The notes under the pieces were generated by a model that had not been told where the DNA came from, did not search any database, and worked only from the letters and a program-made list of their open reading frames with translations. From Mycolicibacterium moriokaense (GTDB lineage: Bacteria > Actinomycetota > Actinomycetes > Mycobacteriales > Mycobacteriaceae), in NCBI RefSeq assembly GCF_003201655.1, contig NZ_QJJU01000015.1, positions 62,001-126,000 of the forward strand: a stretch of DNA of 64,000 bases, read 5' to 3'. Position 1 is the stretch's first letter; every line of letters starts with the position of its first letter. A program made the translations under genes and the position numbers. Shown here piece after piece: positions 44,258 through 51,061 of the stretch.

Positions 44258-44694
44258 ATGCGCCCCTTTGTGGCCGCGGCGGCGATATCGCCTCCGGTGA
44301 GCGTTCTCGCCGTACGGGAAACGCGTTCGCTGATTCGCCAGCCGTTGGGGGTTCGGACGAAGACGTCGTCGTAATGCCCAAGGGCGTCAACCCAATTGGT
44401 CGAGTCGTTCGGTTGCAGCATCAGCACGGCTTGGACGTACGAGCGAGCAGTGGCACGGTCCCCATCCACTGCGATGACGAAGTTCGACAACCGGTGGTAC
44501 GTCGGCCCCATGTTCTCGTGCAACTGCCTCATCACATCGGTCAGCGCGTCGGCGCTGGTGAAGCGCCCCAGCTGTTGGTAATCGACGTCGATCTCGTCGG
44601 TCCAGCAGCTGCGAAGCAACGGCCAGTCCTTGGAGTCGATTCCGGTGGCGTAGCGGATCAGCACCTCGGCGATCTGCTCTTTATCGGCATCCAC
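44254..44694 (-). CDS. SnoaL-like / NTF2-fold protein
   Basis: 146 aa. The N-terminal helix and pattern EQIAEVLIRYATGIDSKDWPLLRSCWTDEIDVDY is the SnoaL_4 (nuclear transport factor 2-like) signature, seen in scytalone dehydratases, steroid isomerases and aromatic dioxygenase beta subunits. Late motif GWRISERVSRTARTL. May isomerise, dehydrate or bind the substrate. First gene of the four-gene leftward operon and divergent from the TetR gene at 44759. Confidence 0.78.
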   Translation of the reverse strand: MDADKEQIAEVLIRYATGIDSKDWPLLRSCWTDEIDVDYQQLGRFTSADALTDVMRQLHENMGPTYHRLSNFVIAVDGDRATARSYVQAVLMLQPNDSTNWVDALGHYDDVFVRTPNGWRISERVSRTARTLTGGDIAAAATKGRI

Positions 44695-44758
44695 ACGCCG
44701 AGGCTATTCGATAAGTTAGACTCTGGTCAACTATGAATACCGCGGGAAAGTGTTGGGA

Positions 44759-45397
44759 ATGACTGGGATAGCGAAGGCGCCAGTTGCTGACCAGGGTCAG
44801 CGCCGGGCGTCGTTCCAGCAAGCCCGTTCACATGAGACCAAGCGATCGCTCGTCCAGGCGGCGACGGCCCTGTGGCGCACGAACGGGTACGCACGCACGA
44901 CAGTGGCCGATATCTGCCGTGCCGCAGGCGTATCGAAGGCGTTGTTCTACTTCTATTTCCCGCGCAAGGAGGACGTGCTTTTCGAAGTGGGCGTGCTGTC
45001 TACCGACGCCGCGCACGACAAGGCGCGCGAGGTCATGCGCAAGCCGTACAAGGTGTCTTCGGTCATCACCGCGGTGCTCGCCAGCCTCGAGGAGACGATG
45101 CGCACCAGCACGCCCGAACTCCTTCTGGAGGCGATCCTCGAGGGGTATCGGCAGGCCGCCGACGGACGCGACCACCTGGAGCGGACGTCGGTGATCTTCG
45201 CTGAGGTGTTCCGGAAGGCTCAGGACGACGGCAAACTGCCCGCCGATCTCGATGTCGATCACGTCGCGAACGTCGCGCAGTCCCTCGTCAGTGAGGGGGC
45301 GCGCCATTGGGCATCGGGGACCTATGGCGACCGGTCGTTCGCCGAGGTCGTCTCTCGCGACATCGCCGCCCTGGTCGCGGGATACAGCGTGTCGTAG
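44759..45397 (+). CDS. TetR-family transcriptional regulator
   Basis: 212 aa. The helix-turn-helix region reads KRSLVQAATALWRTNGYARTTVADICRAAGVSKALFYFYFPRKEDVLFEV, typical TetR. The C-terminal domain would bind a small ligand. ATG at 44759 has GGGAAAG and TTGGGA upstream; GTG at 44750 would add three residues. The gap to the divergent SnoaL gene holds a weak palindrome, AGTT...AACT (44714-44732), a possible self-operator. The shared RTTCTC repeat is not in this promoter, so it may not be that repeat's regulator. Confidence 0.87.
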   Translation: MTGIAKAPVADQGQRRASFQQARSHETKRSLVQAATALWRTNGYARTTVADICRAAGVSKALFYFYFPRKEDVLFEVGVLSTDAAHDKAREVMRKPYKVSSVITAVLASLEETMRTSTPELLLEAILEGYRQAADGRDHLERTSVIFAEVFRKAQDDGKLPADLDVDHVANVAQSLVSEGARHWASGTYGDRSFAEVVSRDIAALVAGYSVS

Positions 45398-45459
45398 GCC
45401 GTCATCATTTGATGACGGTTCCGGCACAGCACTTGCTTGCCGCGAGCTTGCAGCAATGT

Positions 45460-45487
45460 GTTCTCTCTAGACGAGAACGTCATTTCC
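45460..45487. promoter_or_regulatory. Candidate shared operator with three half-sites, DUF35-thiolase operon
   Basis: GTTCTC (45460-45465), N7, GAGAAC (45473-45478), N3, ATTTCC (45482-45487). The first two halves are a perfect inverted repeat with a 7-bp centre, as at 40216; the last two follow the 3-bp-centre form seen elsewhere. It ends 16 bp before the GTG of the DUF35 gene. No strong ribosome-binding site follows, so the transcript may be leaderless or have a very short leader. Confidence 0.6.
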
Positions 45488-45503
45488 GATTATCGTCAAC
45501 GCC

Positions 45504-45926
45504 GTGTCGACACAGCAGATCGCGCTCGCGCCGGAGATCTCCACCTGGCCCGACGCCAACCCCCAGCTCATCGGAAGCAGTTGCGGCAAATGCGGGGCCA
45601 CTACCTTTCCCGTTCAGGAGCGCTGCCCCAAGTGCAGCGCCGGGGAGATGTCCGAAGTGCTGCTGCCGCGGCGCGGCACGATCGTCGCGTGGACGACCCA
45701 GGGGTTCCCCCCCGGGCCGCCGTACAAGGGCCCCGTCGGCAAAGACTTCGTCCCCTTCGGCGTCGGCTTGGTCCAGCTCGACGACGTGATCCGCGTCGAG
45801 GGCAGGCTCACCGAGAACGACCCGGCCAAACTGCAGTTCGGCCAAGAGGTCGAGCTGATCATGATGCCTTTCGCCGTTGACGACGACGGCAACGAGATCA
45901 TCACGTTTGCCTTCCAGCCCGTCTGA
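45504..45926 (+). CDS. DUF35 OB-fold, zinc-ribbon protein (thiolase partner)
   Basis: 140 aa. Rubredoxin-like zinc ribbon GSSCGKCG and RCPKCSAG (four Cys) at residues 30-50, then an OB-fold acyl-CoA-binding domain (GTIVAWTTQGFPP, PFGVGLVQLDDVIRVEGRL, MMPFAVDDDGNEIITFAF). These proteins pair with a thiolase-fold partner; the ChsH2/Ltp2 pair, an aldolase in cholesterol side-chain degradation, is the known model. GTG start; the thiolase-like gene follows 20 bp later. Confidence 0.85.
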   Translation: MSTQQIALAPEISTWPDANPQLIGSSCGKCGATTFPVQERCPKCSAGEMSEVLLPRRGTIVAWTTQGFPPGPPYKGPVGKDFVPFGVGLVQLDDVIRVEGRLTENDPAKLQFGQEVELIMMPFAVDDDGNEIITFAFQPV

Positions 45927-45946
45927 GTCGAGAGGACACTTCAGGA

Positions 45947-47089
45947 ATGAATGACGTCGCGATCATCGGGGTGGGCCTCCATCCGTTCGGACGGTTCGAC
46001 AAGACATGCATGCAGATGGGCGCCGAGGCGATACAGACGGCATTGGAGGACGCCGGCGTCGAATGGAAGGACATTCAGTTCGGTTTCGGGGGTAGCCACG
46101 AGATCTCCAACCCGGACGCCGTCACCCGACTGGTCGGGCTGACCGGCATCACGTTCACCAACGTCTTCAACGCCTGCGCCACGGCGGCGTCGGCGATTCA
46201 GCAGACCGCCGACACGATCCGGCTCGGCAAGTACGACATCGGCATCGCCATCGGGATGGACAAGCACCCACGCGGCGCATTCACCGATGAGCCATCCTGT
46301 CTTGGACTTCCGCGGTGGTACGGCGAGAACGGGCAGTTCATCACCACCAAGTTCTTCGGCATGAAGGCCAACAAGTACATCCACGACCACAACATCAGCC
46401 AGGAGACGCTGGCCAAGGTGGCGGCGAAGAACTTCCGCAACGGTGAGAAGAACCCGAATGCGTTCCGGCGCAAGCCGATTTCAGAGGAAGAGATCCTCAA
46501 CTCGGCCGTGCTGAACTACCCGCTCACGCAGTACATGTTCTGCGCGCCCGACGAGGGCGCCGCAGCGGTGATCATGTGCCGAGGCGACATGGCGCACAAG
46601 TTCACCGACAAGCCGGTCTACGTGCGGGCCACCGAGATCCGGACACGGACGTTCGGCGCATACGAGGTGCACGCGACGTCGGCGCCGCTGGATGAGGATC
46701 CATCGCCGACCGTGTATGCGGCCAAGGCCGCGTACGAGGCCGCGGGTATCGGGCCCGAGGACGTCGACGTGGCACAGCTGCAGGACACCGACGCGGGCGC
46801 CGAGGTCATTCACATGGCCGAGACCGGACTGTGTGCCGACGGTGAGCAGGAGAAGCTGCTCGCCGACGGCGCCACCGAAATCCACGGGTCGATGCCGATC
46901 AACACCGATGGCGGGCTGATCGCCAACGGCGAGCCGATCGGCGCATCGGGCCTGCGCCAGGTCCACGAGCTGGTGCGCCAGTTGCGCGGCGAGGCAGGCG
47001 ATCGTCAGGTGCCCGGTGGTCCGCGCGTCGGGCTCGCTCAGGTCTACGGCGCGCCTGGCACCGCATCGGCGACGATCCTGAGCCTGTGA
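45947..47089 (+). CDS. Thiolase-like / lipid-transfer protein (Ltp2-type)
   Basis: 380 aa thiolase-superfamily protein. The N-terminus MNDVAIIGVGLHPFGRF and VFNACATAASAIQQTADTIRLG hold the substrate-channel Cys region, and the C-terminal NTDGGLIANGEPIGASGLRQVHEL replaces the usual GHPxGATG His motif. This is the SCP-x/Ltp2 pattern, so it may act as a retro-aldolase rather than a Claisen thiolase. Adjacent to its DUF35 partner on the same transcript. Substrate unknown; steroid-like side-chain or similar acyl-CoA is a reasonable guess. Confidence 0.85.
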   Translation: MNDVAIIGVGLHPFGRFDKTCMQMGAEAIQTALEDAGVEWKDIQFGFGGSHEISNPDAVTRLVGLTGITFTNVFNACATAASAIQQTADTIRLGKYDIGIAIGMDKHPRGAFTDEPSCLGLPRWYGENGQFITTKFFGMKANKYIHDHNISQETLAKVAAKNFRNGEKNPNAFRRKPISEEEILNSAVLNYPLTQYMFCAPDEGAAAVIMCRGDMAHKFTDKPVYVRATEIRTRTFGAYEVHATSAPLDEDPSPTVYAAKAAYEAAGIGPEDVDVAQLQDTDAGAEVIHMAETGLCADGEQEKLLADGATEIHGSMPINTDGGLIANGEPIGASGLRQVHELVRQLRGEAGDRQVPGGPRVGLAQVYGAPGTASATILSL

Positions 47090-47146
47090 GAATCAGATCG
47101 CCGATTCGGAACCCGGGTGCGAAAACAACGTTCTAAGATCTCGGAA

Positions 47147-47602
47147 ATGATGTTTCCGCCTGCGCCACCGACCAGGCCGTTGCTCTGCATGCTGTCAGCA
47201 ACGGTGCTGGCCGCTGCTGGCGTGATCGCCAGCAGCGGCACCGCGGCCGCCGACGACGACCCGCCACCTGCGCCCCTGCACAACGTCCACTACACGGTGT
47301 GGGCCCAAGAGCCGTTCAACGTGGCGATCTACTACCGCGACGTCGACCCGCCGAACTGGGCCGAGTACAGCCACAACCCGTATCAGTTCAGCCCCAAGGT
47401 CGAGGCCGACGTCGGCCCGAACCAGCAGTGGAACCTCGACGTCGGTCTGGCCAATCCCGACGAGTGGGCGATGGTGGTCGCGAGCACCGGCGGAGAGTCG
47501 ACGAAGTCGCCCAATATCCACTGCGCGCTCGCGGTGGACGGTGCGATTGTCGCCACCCATCAGGGGCCCAAGGGCGCGCTCTGCTCTATTCGGAATTGGT
47601 GA
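47147..47602 (+). CDS. Secreted MmpS-like protein
   Basis: 151 aa. A hydrophobic signal (MLSATVLAAAGVIASSGTAAA) is cleaved near residue 36. The mature part matches the exported beta domain of MmpS proteins: NVHYTVWAQ, FNVAIYYRDVDP, and the end pattern IHCALAVDGAIVATHQGPKGALCSIRNW with two Cys. It stands alone, with no mmpL gene in the window. ATG at 47147 follows GATCTCGG; the next codon is also ATG. It converges on the TetR gene and overlaps it by 17 bp. Confidence 0.7.
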   Translation: MMFPPAPPTRPLLCMLSATVLAAAGVIASSGTAAADDDPPPAPLHNVHYTVWAQEPFNVAIYYRDVDPPNWAEYSHNPYQFSPKVEADVGPNQQWNLDVGLANPDEWAMVVASTGGESTKSPNIHCALAVDGAIVATHQGPKGALCSIRNW

Positions 47603-48212
47603 CGGCCGGCCCGTCGCCATCTCCAGGAAGCGGTTCGCCCTCCAACCGACGCAGCCATTCCTCGCAGTACTTGAACGTCTCGGCGTGACCGGAGGACATG
47701 CCGAGCGCCCGTTCCATCACCAAGGCCTGTGACACGCTCGTCGCGAACACCGTCCACACCACCGGTGGGACGTCCGACGTGCCAATCCCGTAGCGCTCCA
47801 GCGCGGCCTCGATCGCCTTGTTCTGCTCCTCGCGGAAACGCTCTGCGTAGTAAAGGATTTCGGCGCGCAGCGCCTTGCGATGATTGGCCAGGCCCATGAA
47901 CTCCATGGTCAGTCGGGTGGCCTCGGGCATAGTGCTGAACCGCCACAGCGCCCATAGCGGCTGGGGGGACGCCAGTGCGGTCGTCAGTACTGCTAGCCCC
48001 TCCTCGGCCCTGCGGTGGAACACCGCCAAGAACAGATCCTCCATAGTGCGGAAGTAATAGTGCACCAGCTGCGGCTTGAGCCCGGCCCGCTCGGCGACGC
48101 GGCGCGATGTGACCGCGGCGTAGCCCTCTGCGAGAAGCAGCTGCTCGGCGGCATCGAGCAGCACGACGCGATTCTTCGCGTCCGGCGCTCCGATTCTTCG
48201 GTCCGATGCCAT
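47586..48212 (-). CDS. TetR-family transcriptional regulator
   Basis: 208 aa. The helix-turn-helix region AKNRVVLLDAAEQLLLAEGYAAVTSRRVAERAGLKPQLVHYYFRTMEDLF is typical of TetR. Ligand-binding C-terminal domain. It faces the P450 gene across a 139-bp gap that carries tandem TGCTnAGCA palindromes (48303-48322), a good candidate for its own operator. Probable local repressor of the P450. Confidence 0.87.
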   Translation of the reverse strand: MASDRRIGAPDAKNRVVLLDAAEQLLLAEGYAAVTSRRVAERAGLKPQLVHYYFRTMEDLFLAVFHRRAEEGLAVLTTALASPQPLWALWRFSTMPEATRLTMEFMGLANHRKALRAEILYYAERFREEQNKAIEAALERYGIGTSDVPPVVWTVFATSVSQALVMERALGMSSGHAETFKYCEEWLRRLEGEPLPGDGDGPAVTNSE

Positions 48213-48302
48213 GCCACCTCCCCAAATCTTCAGCCAACACCGTCGACACGCAGATGTTAGACGCCAGACCGCGATGTCACCTTGACCATGACTCTATCAA
48301 CA

Positions 48303-48322
48303 TGCTAAGCAGGTGCTCAGCA
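48303..48322. promoter_or_regulatory. Tandem palindromes TGCTAAGCA-GG-TGCTCAGCA
   Basis: Two 9-bp units, each an inverted repeat TGCT-N-AGCA, start 11 bp apart, one helical turn. They lie 30 bp upstream of the P450 start and 90 bp from the divergent TetR start, the expected place for the operator of that TetR, which would bind as two dimers. Confidence 0.55.
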
Positions 48323-48351
48323 CATTTCGGGTTCCGGGAGGAAGCGCTTCA

Positions 48352-49632
48352 ATGACCACCGATTACGACTCCGTCGACTACTTCACCGACCCGTCGCTGG
48401 TGCCCGATCCACATCCGTACTACGACCACGTGCGCGCCAAGGACCCGGTCTGCTGCCCGATCAACAACGGCGTATTGGCCGTCACCGGCTGGGAAGCGGC
48501 CAACGCCGTCTACAAGGACACCGAGAACTACTCGTCGTGCGTCGCGGTGATGGGTCCGTTCACCCCGATTCCGTTCGTGCCCGAGGGTGACGACATCTGC
48601 GCGCAACTCGAGGAGCACCGCACCGAGATCCCCATGTTCGAGCACATGGTCACGATGGATCCGCCCAACCACACGGACGCGCGGTCCATTCTCTCGCGGC
48701 TGCTGACGCCAAAGCGGCTGAAGGAGAACGAGGATTTCATGTGGCGGCTGGCCGATCGCCACATCGATGAGTTCGTCGCAGACGGCAGGTGCGAATTCCT
48801 GGCCGCATACGCAAAGCCCTTCTCGCTCTTGGTTGTCGCCGATCTGCTCGGTGTACCCGAATCCGACCATGAGGATTTCCGCGAAGCGTTCGGGGCCTTG
48901 GGGGAAGGTACGAACATCGGAGGGCTCGAGCACGAGGTGATCGCGACCAACCCGCTGGCGTGGGCGGACGAGAAGTTCTCCCGCTACATCGAGGAGCGCA
49001 GGGAGTCACCCCGCGACGACGTGCTGACCTCGATCGCGACCGCTAAGTACCCGGACGGTTCGACCCCAGAGGTGGTCGACGTTGTGCGGACCGCGACCTT
49101 CCTGTTCGCCGCGGGTCAGGAGACGACCGCCAAGCTGCTCGGCGCGGCGTTGCGGGTGCTCAGCGACCGGCCCGACATCCAGCAGCAGCTGCGCGACGAC
49201 CGCAGCCTGATCCCGATCTTCATCGAGGAGTGCCTGCGCATGGACAGCCCGGTGAAGAGCGTGTTCCGGATGGCGCGCAAGACAACGACCCTCGGTGACA
49301 CCCAGGTGCCCGCGGGCACCACGGTGATGGTGAGTCCCGGCGCCGCCAACCGCGACCCCGAACGGTTCGACAACCCACACGAGTTCTCCCTCGACCGCAA
49401 GAACGTTCGCGAGCACATCGCGTTCAGCCGCGGTATCCATTCGTGCCCAGGCGCGCCCCTCGCAAGGGTCGAGGGCAGGGTCTCGATCGAGCGCATCCTC
49501 GACCGGTTGGCCGACATCACGGTCAGCAAGGATAAGCACGGGCCACTCGATGCCCGTCGGTACGAGTACGAGCCGACCTTCATCCTGCGTGGGCTCACCG
49601 AATTGAACATCGAGTTCACGCCCGCTGGGTAG
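48352..49632 (+). CDS. Cytochrome P450
   Basis: 426 aa soluble bacterial P450. I-helix AGQETTAKLLG, ExxR in IEECLRMDSP, and heme loop AFSRGIHSCPGAPLARVEG with the cysteine ligand. ATG at 48352 has GGGAGGAAGCG upstream; an earlier in-frame start at 48313 is less well supported. Hydroxylates an unknown hydrophobic substrate; no ferredoxin gene lies in the window, so electron transfer comes from elsewhere. It lies next to the TetR gene and upstream of a pair of small secreted proteins. Confidence 0.92.
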   Translation: MTTDYDSVDYFTDPSLVPDPHPYYDHVRAKDPVCCPINNGVLAVTGWEAANAVYKDTENYSSCVAVMGPFTPIPFVPEGDDICAQLEEHRTEIPMFEHMVTMDPPNHTDARSILSRLLTPKRLKENEDFMWRLADRHIDEFVADGRCEFLAAYAKPFSLLVVADLLGVPESDHEDFREAFGALGEGTNIGGLEHEVIATNPLAWADEKFSRYIEERRESPRDDVLTSIATAKYPDGSTPEVVDVVRTATFLFAAGQETTAKLLGAALRVLSDRPDIQQQLRDDRSLIPIFIEECLRMDSPVKSVFRMARKTTTLGDTQVPAGTTVMVSPGAANRDPERFDNPHEFSLDRKNVREHIAFSRGIHSCPGAPLARVEGRVSIERILDRLADITVSKDKHGPLDARRYEYEPTFILRGLTELNIEFTPAG

Positions 49633-49642
49633 GCTGGCACAC

Positions 49643-50032
49643 ATGCGCAACATCATCGCGGTGTCGGCCGTTACCTGCGGATTGATCACGGCGGCAATAT
49701 CTCTCGCCGGCCAGTCTTCGGCGTTTTGCGATGCCGTCGACTGCGTGCCGAACGTCGCTCGCAACGTCGCCGCGGGCACGCCCTGCACGCCCGCGCCCTC
49801 GTTCGTGTTCGGCACCGGCTCGGACGGCGGAACTCTCATCTGCGCGTCGCAGGGCGTGTGGATAGGTGTTGGGCCGCTGGTGGGTGAGCGCGAGGTGAAG
49901 CAGCCCTGCGATCGGCGGGGTGACACGGCTCAGCAACCCTTGGCGGGCAACGACTTACAGCTGACGCGCACCCGGGGCGTCCCGCTCAGATGCGCGTTGG
50001 TCAACAACGCGTTGCAGTGGGTGAACTTCTAG
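49643..50032 (+). CDS. Small secreted Cys-rich protein
   Basis: 129 aa. Signal peptide (MRNIIAVSAVTCGLITAAISLAGQSSA), then a mature domain with six Cys: FCDAVDCVPNVA, TPCTPAP, GTLICASQG, KQPCDRRG, PLRCALVNN. Not recognised as a named family, but it resembles the convergent protein at 50029 in Cys order, length and the DC...PNV...G..C pattern. It begins 10 bp after the P450 stop, so it may share its transcript. Overlaps the convergent gene by 4 bp. Confidence 0.68.
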   Translation: MRNIIAVSAVTCGLITAAISLAGQSSAFCDAVDCVPNVARNVAAGTPCTPAPSFVFGTGSDGGTLICASQGVWIGVGPLVGEREVKQPCDRRGDTAQQPLAGNDLQLTRTRGVPLRCALVNNALQWVNF

Positions 50033-50415
50033 GTGTCGCCACGAGTCCAGAGGCTGGCGCCGTTGTTGGCCACGCACGTCAGGATCAGACCGTCGGGCGC
50101 CTGCGCCATCTGGCCATCGAAGGCGGGACACGGGCTGTTCTCGTTCTTGACTCCGTGCATCTCGGGCGAGCGGAACCAGCGCGGTTCATAGCGCCTCGGC
50201 GAGCCGCAAAAGACCAGGCGCCCCCATGACGTTACGCCGAATGCGTAGTAGGTGGGGTTGTCGCAGTTAGCGCCCAGCACCACATTGGGCATGATGCCCG
50301 GCGTGCAACTGGGGTAATTGCAGTCGGTGGGATCATTATCGGCGGCAGCGGGCGGCGCTACGACGACAGAAGCGGCGGTGAGCACGGCAGCTAGCACTGC
50401 GACGGTGGATCGCAC
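50029..50415 (-). CDS. Small secreted Cys-rich protein, paralogue of the convergent gene
   Basis: 128 aa. Signal peptide (VRSTVAVLAAVLTAASVVVAPPAAA), then Cys-rich mature domain: DCNYPSCTPGIMPNVVLGANCDN, LVFCGSP, NSPCPAFDG, LILTCVANNGA. GTG at 50415 is used because it opens directly on the signal peptide; the frame is open further upstream but that part has no signal. The shared repeat at 50436 lies 20 bp upstream. Extracellular; function unknown. Confidence 0.68.
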   Translation of the reverse strand: MRSTVAVLAAVLTAASVVVAPPAAADNDPTDCNYPSCTPGIMPNVVLGANCDNPTYYAFGVTSWGRLVFCGSPRRYEPRWFRSPEMHGVKNENSPCPAFDGQMAQAPDGLILTCVANNGASLWTRGDT

Positions 50416-50435
50416 CGCGTCATTCTCACATACGC

Positions 50436-50450
50436 GGGAACGAAATTCTC
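50436..50450. promoter_or_regulatory. Candidate shared operator between secreted-protein genes
   Basis: GGGAAC-GAA-ATTCTC: intact ATTCTC half and a GRGAAY half 3 bp away. It lies in the 79-bp gap between starts at 50415 (leftward) and 50495 (rightward), so it could control both. Confidence 0.5.
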
Positions 50451-50494
50451 CCTTTTGGAGAGGATTGCTATCGCCCACGATAGGCTTGCGAGCT

Positions 50495-51034
50495 ATGCGC
50501 GCAGTTGCGATAACCGCCGGTGCCCTGGCAATCGCTGTGGTCGGAAGTGTAGGCACGGCAACGCCGGCATACGCCTCGAATTACGGGGTTGAGCTCAACG
50601 GAACCTATCGGGTCACATCCAACGGCGACTGGTCCCAGAAGAACGGGGTCTTCATCGACGAGCAGACGGTGGTTCAGACCTGGACCGTGACCTCAAGTTG
50701 CACAAGCCCGATCATATGTATCGGCGAGGTGACAAGCGACCAGGGCTGGACCGCACAACTCAAGCTTGGCGGGGTTGAGGCGCCGGGCGCGGTCGGCGAC
50801 TACTGGGTAGTTGACCACGTCGTGCCGAACTGGGAACCGTGTCCCGACGGCACAGCGGCCACCGGCGCCCAGAAGTTCTGGTTCTGGGGCACTGACCCAC
50901 TTACGAACAATCGGGACAACAAGAAGGTGGACCTGCTCACGGGCAGAGACGTGACCAAGGCTCCGAGCGGTGCGTGCGGCATCAACCTTCCGCTCGTCAT
51001 CGACATGCCCGTACGCCTGGACAAGCTGGGTTAA
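50495..51034 (+). CDS. Secreted hypothetical protein
   Basis: 179 aa. Signal peptide (MRAVAITAGALAIAVVGSVGTATPAYA) then a beta-rich mature domain (YGVELNGTYRVTSNGDWSQKNGVFIDEQTVVQTWTVTSSC, ICIGEVTSDQGW, WVVDHVVPNWEPCPDG, FWFWGTDPLT). A type of exported protein seen widely in mycobacteria without known function. ATG at 50495; the frame is open upstream but does not look coding. It converges on mceF, with stops 27 bp apart. Confidence 0.7.
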   Translation: MRAVAITAGALAIAVVGSVGTATPAYASNYGVELNGTYRVTSNGDWSQKNGVFIDEQTVVQTWTVTSSCTSPIICIGEVTSDQGWTAQLKLGGVEAPGAVGDYWVVDHVVPNWEPCPDGTAATGAQKFWFWGTDPLTNNRDNKKVDLLTGRDVTKAPSGACGINLPLVIDMPVRLDKLG

Positions 51035-51061
51035 CCCGCCGCCTACGGTCGGCTCCCCGCG

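Noticed and set aside
35865..45487. KstR/KstR2 (cholesterol regulon) operators
   Set aside because: The repeats here share only a loose resemblance (AGAAC) with the KstR pattern TnnAACnnGTTnnA, and the symmetric partner does not match, so I do not call them KstR sites.
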